Shown: positions 1-7,973, counted from the stretch's first letter. The stretch is 17,109 bases of DNA from Chloroflexota bacterium (GCA_003695215.1 RFIM01000079.1:1-17109), one strand, 5' to 3'. The notes: generated from the letters alone by a model not told the origin. A program made the numbers and translations.

Positions 1-36
1 GCCCTATCGCGCTTGAGTGCGCTTCGTGCTCATCAG

Positions 37-78
37 TTTACCACATCTCCTATACGCGTCAAGGGCAAATTTACCACA
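37..78 (+). repeat. 9-bp direct repeat upstream of the CobW-family gene
   Basis: The word TTTACCACA occurs at 37-45 and again at 70-78, start-to-start distance 33 bp, about three helical turns. The second copy ends just before the place where a -35 element would lie for the promoter at 100-108. The arrangement fits a pair of operator half-sites on one face of the DNA, but no regulator is identified and chance cannot be excluded for a 9-mer. Confidence 0.35.
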
Positions 79-99
79 AACTTTCGCCCTTCCTCGACG

Positions 100-108
100 T
101 GCTATAAT
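100..108 (+). promoter_or_regulatory. extended -10 promoter for the CobW-family GTPase gene
   Basis: TGCTATAAT is a perfect -10 hexamer (103-108) with the extended TG two bases further upstream. There is no good -35 at 80-85. Transcription would start near 115, giving a leader of about 35 nt before the ATG at 150, with AGGAG at 134-138. The same nine bases precede two other genes in the window. Confidence 0.7.
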
Positions 109-149
109 TGCTTGCCATCACGTTGAAAATTCCAGGAGCCTTCCCACGC

Positions 150-1208
150 ATGATGCCCGCTAAACCGAGCGCGCCCATTCCTTTGACCATCCTCTCAGGC
201 TTTCTTGGCGCAGGCAAGACGACGCTGCTCAACCACTTGATCAACAGCGATCACGGCTTGCGTATTGCCGTGCTGGTCAATGACTTTGGCGCCATCAACA
301 TTGACGCCCAGCTGATCGTCGGCGTGCCGACAGCTGAGCAAATCAACCTTGCGAATGGCTGTGTTTGCTGCACTATCCGCGGCGATCTGCTGCGCGCCGC
401 GCTACAACTCGTCGAGCGCGCCGATCCACCCGACTATATTGTGATCGAGCCGAGCGGCGTCTCTGACCCTGTCTCAGTCGCCCAGACTTTCCAGCTGCCT
501 GAGCTACGCGATCGCATCCGCCTTGACGCTATTGTTGCCGTTGTGGATGCCGAGCAATTCGGGCAGCTTGAAGGCGCCAACGCCTACATGGCCTACGAAC
601 AGCTGACTGTCGCCGATCTGATCGTGATCAACAAGATCGATCTGGTCACGCCTGAGCAGATCGCTGCGCTGAAGCGCAAATGGCTATATCCAACAGCGCG
701 TGTGATCGAGACCAGTTTCGGGCGCGTGCCTATTGACTTGCTCCTGGACACAGGTCGGTTCGACCCTGCCAAGCTTCTAACGCGTCCTACACGCGAGGTG
801 CACGTCCATGAACGCAGCGGAGCCGATCATCCGCATCACGATCACAGCCTGACCTTCAGTGCCTACAGTTGGCAGTGCGCTGCGCCGCTCTCGCTCAAGG
901 CGCTCAAGCGAGCGCTCAGGCAACTGCCGAACACGTTCTATCGCGCTAAAGGGCTGCTCTACTTAGCTGACGATCCGACGCGGCGTGGCGTGCTGCAGAT
1001 CGTCGGCACGCGCATCACACTGACAATGGACGACTCCTGGCATGGCGCCGAGCCGCGCACACAAATTGTCGGCATTGGCGCGCCCAATTCGTTCGACGCG
1101 GCTGCACTGGACGCGCTCTGGGAAAGTTGCCGCGCAGATCGGCAGCCTGCTTCGATTGCTGAGCAGATTCTGAGCGGCGCCCTAACCTGGTTGCGCCACA
1201 AACGCTGA
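150..1208 (+). CDS. CobW/COG0523-family metal-chaperone GTPase
   Basis: A 352-residue GTPase of the CobW/COG0523 (G3E) family, cytoplasmic proteins that deliver metal ions, often zinc, to client enzymes or to cobalamin synthesis. Visible are the Walker A motif GFLGAGKTT (residues 17-25), the metal-binding CVCC (71-74), EPSG (100-103) and the guanine-specificity motif NKID (161-164). A histidine-rich linker (six His between 218 and 232) precedes the C-terminal CobW_C domain (about 234-335). The reading frame is open back to a TTG at 108, but that codon lies inside the -10 box, so the start is the ATG at 150 (AGGAG 11 nt upstream; a second ATG follows at 153). No metal enzyme, transporter or cobalamin gene lies beside it, so the metal and client are unknown. 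The histidine-rich linker fits zinc, nickel or cobalt. Confidence 0.88.
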   Translation: MMPAKPSAPIPLTILSGFLGAGKTTLLNHLINSDHGLRIAVLVNDFGAINIDAQLIVGVPTAEQINLANGCVCCTIRGDLLRAALQLVERADPPDYIVIEPSGVSDPVSVAQTFQLPELRDRIRLDAIVAVVDAEQFGQLEGANAYMAYEQLTVADLIVINKIDLVTPEQIAALKRKWLYPTARVIETSFGRVPIDLLLDTGRFDPAKLLTRPTREVHVHERSGADHPHHDHSLTFSAYSWQCAAPLSLKALKRALRQLPNTFYRAKGLLYLADDPTRRGVLQIVGTRITLTMDDSWHGAEPRTQIVGIGAPNSFDAAALDALWESCRADRQPASIAEQILSGALTWLRHKR

Positions 1209-1320
1209 GCAGCGCGCTCTAATGCTATTCTAAAGTGCACAAAGCCACTTCGAACGCTGCGCTGCCCTTGGAAGAGCTACACTTAAGGCCTGTTTAGGTT
1301 GCCCTTGCGGAGAGTTTATC

Positions 1321-2001
1321 ATGAAAAAGCATTTTCTCTGGCTGCTCAGCTCGGCTGTGATGTTTGTGCTGATCGTGCCGAGCCTGGCCAGTTGGGCTCA
1401 GCAGCCGCCGCCTGCCTTTGAAGACGCCCTGGCCGATCTCGGACGCCGACTCGGCCGTACGCTCACGCTCGCCGATTTCAACAATCCGACCTCGCGCTGG
1501 GAATGGCGCGGCGTGGATTTCGCCGATAGTAGCCTTGAATGCCCGCGTCCTGGCGAAGCAGTGACGCCTGGCAAGGTGATCGGCTATCAGTTCGTCTTCA
1601 TCTTTCGTGGCGTGCGCTATGAGTATCGCGTTGCCGTCAACGATCGTAGCACGCTGCGCTTTTGCAGCAATCCAACAGGCGCCATCTTCCAAGTGACCCT
1701 GCCGCCACGCGCCACTGCCAACACAGAGCCGCCCGCTGTCATCAACGATGCCCTTGCCGATCTCAGCCGCCGCCTTGAGACAAACCTGACTTTTGAGAGC
1801 TTCAACAATCGGCGCTCGCGTTGGTCGTGGCGTTACCGCGAGTACACTAACTCGCAGTTGAACTGCCCGCGCGCAGGGCAAGCCGTTGATAACGTCCTCA
1901 CGCCAGGCTGGCAGTTCATCTTCGTCTACGAAGGGCGCACCTTTGACTATCGCGTGCCGCTGAACAATCCCGCAGGCTTATTTTTATGTAGTGGCGGCTG
2001 A
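1321..2001 (+). CDS. secreted protein with two copies of a small two-cysteine domain
   Basis: A 226-residue exported protein of unknown function. Residues 1-26 form a typical signal peptide (MKK start, hydrophobic core, cleavage probably after ASWA). The rest is a tandem duplication: residues 33-117 and 141-225 align with matching blocks DALADL-RRL, F-FNN-SRW-W, CPR-G, VIGYQFVF / LTPGWQFIF, Y-YRV / F-DYRV and a C-terminal FCS / LCS. Cysteines 74/115 and 182/223 are each 41 residues apart, suggesting one disulfide per copy. The pattern (start helix, W, LxCPxxG, TPG, YxYR, C) resembles a small domain I have seen in many uncharacterised secreted bacterial proteins, usually as a single copy. GGAG at 1309-1312 lies 8 nt before the ATG, which supports this start. 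No partner gene is evident; a weak -10-like TGCTATTCT lies at 1223-1231. Confidence 0.85.
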   Translation: MKKHFLWLLSSAVMFVLIVPSLASWAQQPPPAFEDALADLGRRLGRTLTLADFNNPTSRWEWRGVDFADSSLECPRPGEAVTPGKVIGYQFVFIFRGVRYEYRVAVNDRSTLRFCSNPTGAIFQVTLPPRATANTEPPAVINDALADLSRRLETNLTFESFNNRRSRWSWRYREYTNSQLNCPRAGQAVDNVLTPGWQFIFVYEGRTFDYRVPLNNPAGLFLCSGG

Positions 2002-2754
2002 TCACGGATAGATCGGCACGCCCAAGAGCGCAGCGAGCAACACCAGCAGCGGCGCCACGAGCAAGGCAGGCAACATGTTGGCGACGCGCGGCTGCTTCAC
2101 CTCTAGCAGCACTAGCGCCAAGCCTACCAGGATCAAACCGCCACTCGCCGTCAACTCGCGGATGAGCGGCGAATCAGCGCCAAGCGCCGCGCCCGCCGAC
2201 TCGGCCAGGAGCATGCCAACCAGTGCGAAACTGCCCTGAATGGCGAAGATCGGCAAGGCGCTGAAAGCTACGCCTATGCCTAGCGATGATGCAAAAGCGA
2301 TCGACGCGAAGAAGTCCAGCGTGGATTTGATCGCCAACAGGCGAATATCGGCCGCATCGATGCCGTTTTGAATCGAGCCAAGAATGGCTAATGGACCGAT
2401 GCCGAAGACCAAGCTGGCTGTGACAAAGCCGCTGATGAAGCGCAAGCGCGCCGCGTTGACTGATTCCGAGCTGCCTTTGGCGTTGGCAAAACGCGCCTGC
2501 AGCCAGGCGCCAAGCGCCTTCAGCTTGCCGTCAACGTCTGAGATTTCGCCAAGGATTGTGCCGATCACTAGGCTGAGCAAGGGCACAAGGATATTGCCGC
2601 TCTGTGAGGCGTTCTGCACGCCTAAGATGAGCGTCACTAAGCCAAGGCCTGTCACCACGCTTTGCTGAATGTTGGCTGAGAAGCGGCTGCCAATCAGGAT
2701 GCCGAGCGCGCTGCCCGCTAGAATGGTCACTACGTTCAGAAGTGTGCCTGTCAT
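2002..2754 (-). CDS. DUF554 family membrane protein (YqgA/YdfK-like)
   Basis: A 250-residue polytopic inner-membrane protein with about six to seven hydrophobic segments, matching the DUF554 family, whose function and any substrate are unknown. Family-typical stretches are visible: the N-terminal MTGTLLNVVTILAGS, a central FGIGPLAILGSIQNG (about residues 117-131), the block around IKSTLDFFASIAFASSLG (143-160), and a C-terminal LLEVKQPRVANMLPAL. The frame is open further upstream to 2874, but the family begins at the ATG chosen here (2754), and a TACAAT -10 box lies between the two. It converges on the duplicated-domain gene with no gap: the two stop codons together form TGATCA. It runs divergently from the proline dehydrogenase operon. 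Confidence 0.9.
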   Translation of the reverse strand: MTGTLLNVVTILAGSALGILIGSRFSANIQQSVVTGLGLVTLILGVQNASQSGNILVPLLSLVIGTILGEISDVDGKLKALGAWLQARFANAKGSSESVNAARLRFISGFVTASLVFGIGPLAILGSIQNGIDAADIRLLAIKSTLDFFASIAFASSLGIGVAFSALPIFAIQGSFALVGMLLAESAGAALGADSPLIRELTASGGLILVGLALVLLEVKQPRVANMLPALLVAPLLVLLAALLGVPIYP

Positions 2755-2790
2755 GTCTTCGCCTATGCTGAGAATGCCGATGATGCGCTC

Positions 2791-2798
2791 ATTGTAGC
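2791..2798 (-). promoter_or_regulatory. possible -10 region for the DUF554 gene
   Basis: On the minus strand GCTACAAT (hexamer TACAAT at 2796-2791) lies 36 bp before the ATG at 2754 and resembles the -10 core of the other promoters here. No convincing -35 is seen. It supports the shorter start of the gene. Confidence 0.4.
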
Positions 2799-2888
2799 CG
2801 AGAGTCGCGCAATGTGCCTGCTCACTGCGCACGAGCGAACGTTTTGTCGAGCCTTCAGGGCACTCATGCCGCACAGATAGCCTGCCTA

Positions 2889-2897
2889 TGCTATAAT
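2889..2897 (+). promoter_or_regulatory. extended -10 promoter for the proline dehydrogenase operon
   Basis: TGCTATAAT, identical to the box at 100-108, lies 32 bp before the ATG at 2930. Initiation near 2904 gives a leader of about 26 nt carrying GAAGGA at 2916-2921. It probably drives the five-gene run to 7964, since no other strong promoter is seen between those genes. Confidence 0.7.
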
Positions 2898-2929
2898 TTG
2901 GCTTATAGAGTTAAGTGAAGGATTCTGCC

Positions 2930-3865
2930 ATGCTGATGCGATCTTTTTTTCTCTATTTGGCGCGCTCACGGACGGCGCGCAAAATTTTGATGCGCCTGCC
3001 TGGCGCGCAGCGCGTGGCACGCCGCTTTGTGGCAGGCGAGACGCTCGCTCAGGGCATTCAGGCTGTCCGTGCGCTGAACGCCAAAGGGCTGCTCGCCACG
3101 CTCGATCACCTGGGCGAGAATGTAGTCACTGAAATGGACGCGGCCCGCGCCACTCAGGACTATCTCGATCTGCTGAACGCTATCGCCGAATCAGGCGTGA
3201 ACTCCAACGTCTCGCTCAAACTGACTCAGCTCGGGCTCGACATCAGTTTTGCGTTGTGCCTGAATAACATGCGCTGCATTCTCGAGCGCGCTTTGGAATA
3301 CGGCAACTTCGTCCGAATCGATATGGAAAGCTCTGCCTATACTGAGCAGACCTTGCGTTTGTACCGCGCTCTACGCAATGAGCACGGCTTCCGCAATGTT
3401 GGCGTAGTCATTCAGGCGTATCTGTTCCGCAGCGAAGCAGACGTGCGCGCTCTGGCTGCAGAAGGCGCTAACATTCGCCTGTGCAAAGGCGCCTATAAAG
3501 AGCCGCCACACATCGCCTTCCCACAGAAGCGCGCCGTGGATGCCAATTTCATCAAGCTAGCCGAATATTACCTCTCACCTGAAGCGCGTGAGCGTGGCGC
3601 TTACATCGGCGTGGCAACGCACGACGATAACATGATCAATGCCGTCAAAACTTATGCAGCCGCACAAGGCATTCCCAAAGATGGCTTTGAATTCCAAATG
3701 CTCTATGGCGTGCGCAGCCAAGCGCAGCTAGCGCTAGCCTCTGAAGGCTACAAAGTGCGCGTCTATGTGCCCTACGGCACTGAGTGGTATCCGTACTTCA
3801 TGCGTCGGCTGGCTGAACGGCCTGCCAATGTCTGGTTCATCATGCGCAATTTCTTCAGGAACTAG
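2930..3865 (+). CDS. monofunctional proline dehydrogenase (FAD-dependent)
   Basis: A 311-residue single-domain proline dehydrogenase, which oxidises L-proline to pyrroline-5-carboxylate using FAD and passes electrons to the respiratory chain. It is the short, monofunctional type, not the large PutA fusion. Family motifs of the TIM barrel are present: SLKLTQLGLD (95-104), RIDMESS (129-135), VIQAYLFRS (160-168), RLCKGAYKEP (183-192), ATHDD (229-233), EFQMLYGVR (254-262) and the substrate-binding MRRLAERPAN (291-300). The ATG at 2930 is preferred over the in-frame GTG at 2915 because GAAGGA sits 8 nt before it. No pyrroline-5-carboxylate dehydrogenase gene is in the window, so the second step must be encoded elsewhere. 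The next gene starts 3 nt after the stop. Confidence 0.92.
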   Translation: MLMRSFFLYLARSRTARKILMRLPGAQRVARRFVAGETLAQGIQAVRALNAKGLLATLDHLGENVVTEMDAARATQDYLDLLNAIAESGVNSNVSLKLTQLGLDISFALCLNNMRCILERALEYGNFVRIDMESSAYTEQTLRLYRALRNEHGFRNVGVVIQAYLFRSEADVRALAAEGANIRLCKGAYKEPPHIAFPQKRAVDANFIKLAEYYLSPEARERGAYIGVATHDDNMINAVKTYAAAQGIPKDGFEFQMLYGVRSQAQLALASEGYKVRVYVPYGTEWYPYFMRRLAERPANVWFIMRNFFRN

Positions 3866-3867
3866 TG

Positions 3868-4239
3868 ATGAAAATGAGTCCAGTTGGCATTGTTGTGTTG
3901 GTGCTCGCAATCGCTCTGCTGGTGATCGGCATCATTGGCTATAGCGCGATGCGCGGCCAAGAAGAAGCGCTGATGCGGCGCTTGGCGGCCGAGGGCATCA
4001 GCGTGCAGGCAGAGGTGATCAGGCGCGAACAGAATCAGAATCCTGACAATCCGATCCGAAAGCAGTACTGGCTAGTATTCCGCTACCTGGTCAACGGCAC
4101 GCCTTACGAGTACCGCGAGATGGTCAGTCAGGCTGAATTCGAGAATACGCCCGAAGGCACGCGCCTGAGCCTGACCTATTTGCCCAGCGATCCGCTAGTG
4201 GTAACGCGCACACAGTACCTTCTGCCTTATAAACAATAG
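3868..4239 (+). CDS. DUF3592-like single-pass membrane protein
   Basis: A 123-residue protein with one N-terminal membrane segment (residues 5-26) and a beta-rich domain outside it. The pattern VQAEVI, YWLVFRYLVNGTPYEYRE, PEGTRLSLTYLPSDP matches the DUF3592 layout (A-V, Y-v-f-y, G-y, G-v-YlP-dP), a family of unknown function. The ATG at 3868 has AGGA at 3857-3860, 7 nt upstream, inside the last codons of the proline dehydrogenase gene. A GTG at 3865 overlapping the stop is a less likely start. Close packing points to cotranscription and translational coupling. Confidence 0.75.
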   Translation: MKMSPVGIVVLVLAIALLVIGIIGYSAMRGQEEALMRRLAAEGISVQAEVIRREQNQNPDNPIRKQYWLVFRYLVNGTPYEYREMVSQAEFENTPEGTRLSLTYLPSDPLVVTRTQYLLPYKQ

Positions 4240-4246
4240 GTGTGCG

Positions 4247-5005
4247 ATGACAACAGGAACGCCCATTGACCTGCACGGGAAAGTAGCGCTGGTGACAGGC
4301 TCAGCGCGGCGTGTTGGCAGGCACATCGCCTTGCGCTTGGCGGCTTGCGGCATGCATGTGGTAGTGCATTATGGCAGCCCTGCTAGCGCGCCTGAAGCCG
4401 AATCGGCTGCGGCGCAGATTGCAGCGCATGGCGTCCAAGCGCAGATCGTGCGCGCTGACTTAGGCGACCCTGCGCAGATCGCGATGCTCTTTGAGCAAAT
4501 CCAGGCGCGTTTTGGCAGGCTCGATCTCTTGGTCAACAATGCGGCGATCTTTCCACGCCAAACCTTGATGGCTGCATCATTGGCAGAGTGGCACAACACG
4601 CTGATGATCAACTTGACAGCGCCGTTTTTATGCGCTCAGAGCGCAGCGCGCTTGATGCTGGCACAAGAATCAGGCGGCGCGATCATCAACATCGCCGATC
4701 TGAGCGCTTTCCGCAATTGGCGCGCCTACGCGCTGCACGGCGTCTCAAAAGCGGCGCTAGTCAAGCTGACCGAAGCCTTTGCGCTAGAGCTGGGCAGCAA
4801 AGTGCGCGTGAACGCCATAGCGCCCGGGCCTGTCCTGCGCGATGAAGGCAATTCGCCTGAAGCCTGGCAGCAAATTGGCGAGCGTTTGCCCATCGGCACG
4901 ACAGGGCATCCTAACGATGTGGCAGAAGCTGTTGTATTTCTGGCAGCGCAGCCGTTCATCACAGGCGTGACGCTGCGCGTAGATGGCGGTGAGTATTTGT
5001 TATAA
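4247..5005 (+). CDS. short-chain dehydrogenase/reductase, pteridine-reductase-like
   Basis: A 252-residue Rossmann-fold SDR. The cofactor loop is TGSARRVG (17-24), the TGxxxRxG form with arginines typical of NADPH-dependent pteridine reductases rather than the usual TGxxxGxG. Other motifs are D71, NNAA (97-100), N122 and the PG motif (193-194). Asp151 sits where most SDRs have the catalytic serine, as in PTR1 pteridine reductases. The residue 13 positions on and four before Lys168, normally the catalytic tyrosine, is His164. Reduction of a pterin or folate is therefore a family-based guess, and catalysis may differ. It starts 7 nt after the previous stop, with AGGTG at 4238-4242, within the putative operon. 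An alternative is another small carbonyl reductase. Confidence 0.82.
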   Translation: MTTGTPIDLHGKVALVTGSARRVGRHIALRLAACGMHVVVHYGSPASAPEAESAAAQIAAHGVQAQIVRADLGDPAQIAMLFEQIQARFGRLDLLVNNAAIFPRQTLMAASLAEWHNTLMINLTAPFLCAQSAARLMLAQESGGAIINIADLSAFRNWRAYALHGVSKAALVKLTEAFALELGSKVRVNAIAPGPVLRDEGNSPEAWQQIGERLPIGTTGHPNDVAEAVVFLAAQPFITGVTLRVDGGEYLL

Positions 5006-5010
5006 GCGGC

Positions 5011-6072
5011 ATGAGCTTGAATCAGTTCCTGAATAGACGCATGCTGCGCCGTGCGCGCCAAAACTTGGACGGACGCAGCATGGATCAGATCGGCACGCTT
5101 TGCCTGCTGAGCGCGGCTGCTGTTTGCTTTGGCGGCATGCTCAGCGGTCAGGTGTTCCTATGGATAGCAGCGTTCGGGCTGGCAATTCTCGGCATGGGCG
5201 CACACGTGCTCAGCCCACACGTGGAGGCGCGGCGTTTGGTCAACCAGGCGCGCCAATTGGCAGCGCTGGGCAGGCTGCGCCAGGCGCTGCTGTGCACCAA
5301 TCGCGCTATTGCGCTAGTGCCAGACCTGACCAGCGCTTTCGTAGTGCGCAGCGCGCTTTACGCAGGCATCGGCCAGCTGGATATGGCAGTCGACGACGCT
5401 GAACATGCCGTACGGCTCTCGCCACGTCATCCCGAGGCGCGTTTGGCGCGCGCGCGCATGTACAGCCGCTACGGCCTGCACGAAGACGCCATCCTCGATC
5501 TGCAAGTTGGCTTGGATGAACAGCCCGATTGGGCAGCAGGCTATCTGGAATGCGCCTATCTGTACGTGCGCCTGCAAGAGCCTGAAAAGGCGCTGGAGGC
5601 GCTGCAAAGCCTGCAGAAGCGCGTGCGCGCCGTGCCAAGCCGTTATGAAGCCTACCTATTGGCAGGCTGGATTTGCGAAGAGAAGCTGAAAGATCTTGAA
5701 GGCGCGTTGAATGCCTACAACCGCGCCATTGCTCTGCAGCCTGAGCGCCGTACAGGCTATGCGCGCCGCGCCGCGCTCTACACTGCCCGCGGCGACCGTC
5801 TGCAGGCTGCTGAGGATTGGTTGCGCGCTGCCAAATGCCCTGCACAGGCCTTTGAACGAGCGCGTAGCGCTTGGCTGCGCGCCGTGTGCTATAGCAAGCG
5901 CTATGCGCTCACTCGCGAAACAGCTGATTGGCAGTTGTGGCGCCAAGCGCTTGAGGTCAGCGCCCGCGAGGATGCTGAGCCGTTCGCCAAGCGCGCGCGT
6001 GCCATGCTGCGCTTGATGACTGAAATTCGGCCAACGGCTTTTCCGCCGCGCCCGAGCTTGTACTTGAACTGA
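5011..6072 (+). CDS. membrane-anchored TPR protein
   Basis: A 353-residue protein with two predicted membrane helices near the N-terminus (about 27-45 and 48-66), followed by tetratricopeptide repeats from about residue 74 to 270. Typical TPR patterns recur, such as GRLRQALLCTNRAIALVP, GQLDMAVDDAEHAVRLSP and LEGALNAYNRAIALQP, each followed by a second helix. The C-terminal 80 residues are basic, helical and without recognisable repeats. TPRs bind other proteins, but nothing shows which. The ATG lies 5 nt after the SDR stop and has only a weak ribosome site (AAGCGG), suggesting translation coupled to the gene before it. An ATG at 5041 is a possible alternative start. Confidence 0.8.
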   Translation: MSLNQFLNRRMLRRARQNLDGRSMDQIGTLCLLSAAAVCFGGMLSGQVFLWIAAFGLAILGMGAHVLSPHVEARRLVNQARQLAALGRLRQALLCTNRAIALVPDLTSAFVVRSALYAGIGQLDMAVDDAEHAVRLSPRHPEARLARARMYSRYGLHEDAILDLQVGLDEQPDWAAGYLECAYLYVRLQEPEKALEALQSLQKRVRAVPSRYEAYLLAGWICEEKLKDLEGALNAYNRAIALQPERRTGYARRAALYTARGDRLQAAEDWLRAAKCPAQAFERARSAWLRAVCYSKRYALTRETADWQLWRQALEVSAREDAEPFAKRARAMLRLMTEIRPTAFPPRPSLYLN

Positions 6073-6080
6073 TAGCACCT

Positions 6081-7964
6081 ATGAGCTTCGTTGTGCCTGA
6101 ACACCTACAAGCCATCTTGAAGAACTTGCCGCACAAGCCCGGCTGCTACCTGATGAAAGACGCTGAAGGCACGATCATTTACATCGGCAAGGCCGTGGAC
6201 TTGCACAACCGCGTGCGCAGCTATTTCGATAGCGGCGTGACCGATCCTAAGACGCTGCGCCTGCGTGAAGAGATCGCCCACATCGATTTCATCGTCCTGC
6301 CCAATGAAATTGCCGCGCTGCACACTGAATATCACCTGATCCGCGAGCATCAGCCGCGCTACAATGTGCGCTTCAAGGACGATAAGAAGTATCCTTACAT
6401 CGCTGTGCGCTGGGCGCAAGATTTCCCGCGTGTGGAGATCACGCGCCGCCTTGAACAGGACGGCTCGCGCTATTTCGGACCGTACACCTCAGCTTGGAGC
6501 GTGCGCGAGACGCTCGACGTGCTGCGGCGCGCCTTTCCCTACCTAACTTGCGACCGTGCTATCACAGGCAAGGACGAACGCGCCTGTTTGTACTACGATA
6601 TCAAGCTGTGCAATGCGCCGTGCATCGGCAAGGTCAGCCGTGAGGAGTATCGCGCCAATTTACAAGGCCTGATGGACTTTCTCAGCGGCCAGAGCGATGC
6701 GATCATCCGCCAAGTGCGCGAGGAGATGAATGCAGCCGCTGCGGCGCTGCAATTTGAGCGTGCTGCGGCACTGCGCGATAGGCTGAAGGCGATGGAGCGC
6801 ATCGTGGAGCGGCAAAAGGTCGTCTTGCCGGCTCACGTCAATCAGGATGTGATCGCCTTTGCTCAGGAGAAAAATGATACCTGCGTGCAGGTGCTCTTCA
6901 TCCGTGGCGGGCGTCTGATCGGGCGTGAGCATTTCCTGCTTGATGGCGCAGCTGAGACCGACGCAGCTGAGATATTGCGCCAATTCGTGCTGCAATTTTA
7001 CGAAAACGCGGCGCAAGTGCCTGAGGAAGTGCTGTTGCCCGAAGAAGCTGCTGAGGCAAAGCTGCTTGAGGAGTGGCTGCGCAGCAAGCGCGGCAAAAAA
7101 GTGGCGCTCAGCGTGCCACGACGCGGCAGCAAAGCAGAGTTGGTGCGGATCGCGCTTGAGAACGCACAAGAGACTCTCGCCATGCTGCGCGCGCAATGGG
7201 CTAGCGATACCAACAAACAGACCGAAGCTCTGGCCGAGCTACAGAGCGCGCTGAATCTGCCCGCGCCGCCGAACCGTATCGAGTGCTTCGATGTTTCCAC
7301 GCTGCAAGGCACGGCGACGGTCGCTAGCCGCGTGGTTTTTGTGCAAGGCGTGCCGCGCAAGGCTGAGTATCGCAAATTCAATATCAAGTCGGTCAGCACG
7401 ATTGGCGAACCGAATGACTTCCAGGCCATGCGCGAGGCGCTCACGCGGCGCTTCCAGCGCTACGCCGATGCCATCAGCGGCGCACTCAGCACCACGCCAA
7501 TTGGCAAAAAAGGCCAAGAAGACACTTGGCGGCTCCTGCCCGACCTGCTGATCGTCGATGGCGGCAAAGGGCAGCTGAACGTGGCCCTAGAAGTGCTACA
7601 GCAATTCCACTTAGCCGATCAGGTGCCTGTATGCGCGCTTGCTAAGCGTGAAGAAGAGCTGTTCGTGCCAACTCAAGCCCATTCAATCTTGTTGCCGCGC
7701 CGCTCACAAGCGCTCTACCTAGTGCAGCGCGTCCGCGATGAGGCGCATCGCTTCGCCATCACAGCCAATCGGCAGCAACGCACCAAGCGCGGCGTAGTCA
7801 GCCGCTTGGAGAGCATTCACGGCATCGGCGCAGCGAAGCGCAAGGCGCTCTTGGAAGCTTTCGATAGAGACATTGAGAAGATTCGCGCTGCCAGCATTGA
7901 GGAGCTGATGCAGGTCAAAGGCATCACGCGCCAGCTGGCAGAGCGAATCAAAGCCAGCTTGTGA
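6081..7964 (+). CDS. uvrC: excinuclease ABC subunit C
   Basis: The 627-residue nuclease of UvrABC nucleotide excision repair, which cuts the damaged strand on both sides of a lesion. Domains in order: GIY-YIG nuclease for the 3' cut (about 18-96, with CYLMKD and YIGKA), a four-cysteine cluster (C157, C169, C177, C181, the spacing known from iron-sulfur UvrC), the UVR helix pair that binds UvrB (about 203-241), the RNase H-like nuclease for the 5' cut (about 398-560, with D404 in ECFDVS, D493 in VDGGKGQ and H556 in DEAHRF) and the C-terminal helix-hairpin-helix pair (about 574-625). Length is normal for the family and nothing is broken. The ATG is 8 nt after the preceding stop, so it is last in the putative proline dehydrogenase operon. 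Confidence 0.97.
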   Translation: MSFVVPEHLQAILKNLPHKPGCYLMKDAEGTIIYIGKAVDLHNRVRSYFDSGVTDPKTLRLREEIAHIDFIVLPNEIAALHTEYHLIREHQPRYNVRFKDDKKYPYIAVRWAQDFPRVEITRRLEQDGSRYFGPYTSAWSVRETLDVLRRAFPYLTCDRAITGKDERACLYYDIKLCNAPCIGKVSREEYRANLQGLMDFLSGQSDAIIRQVREEMNAAAAALQFERAAALRDRLKAMERIVERQKVVLPAHVNQDVIAFAQEKNDTCVQVLFIRGGRLIGREHFLLDGAAETDAAEILRQFVLQFYENAAQVPEEVLLPEEAAEAKLLEEWLRSKRGKKVALSVPRRGSKAELVRIALENAQETLAMLRAQWASDTNKQTEALAELQSALNLPAPPNRIECFDVSTLQGTATVASRVVFVQGVPRKAEYRKFNIKSVSTIGEPNDFQAMREALTRRFQRYADAISGALSTTPIGKKGQEDTWRLLPDLLIVDGGKGQLNVALEVLQQFHLADQVPVCALAKREEELFVPTQAHSILLPRRSQALYLVQRVRDEAHRFAITANRQQRTKRGVVSRLESIHGIGAAKRKALLEAFDRDIEKIRAASIEELMQVKGITRQLAERIKASL

Positions 7965-7973
7965 AGCAGGCGC

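Noticed and set aside
108..149. Upstream TTG extension of the CobW-family gene
   Set aside because: The TTG overlaps the -10 box of the promoter, so it cannot be in the transcript; ATG 150 has a ribosome site.
1233..1252. Hairpin AAGTG/CACTT after the CobW-family gene as a terminator
   Set aside because: Only five weak pairs with an 8-nt loop and no T-run.
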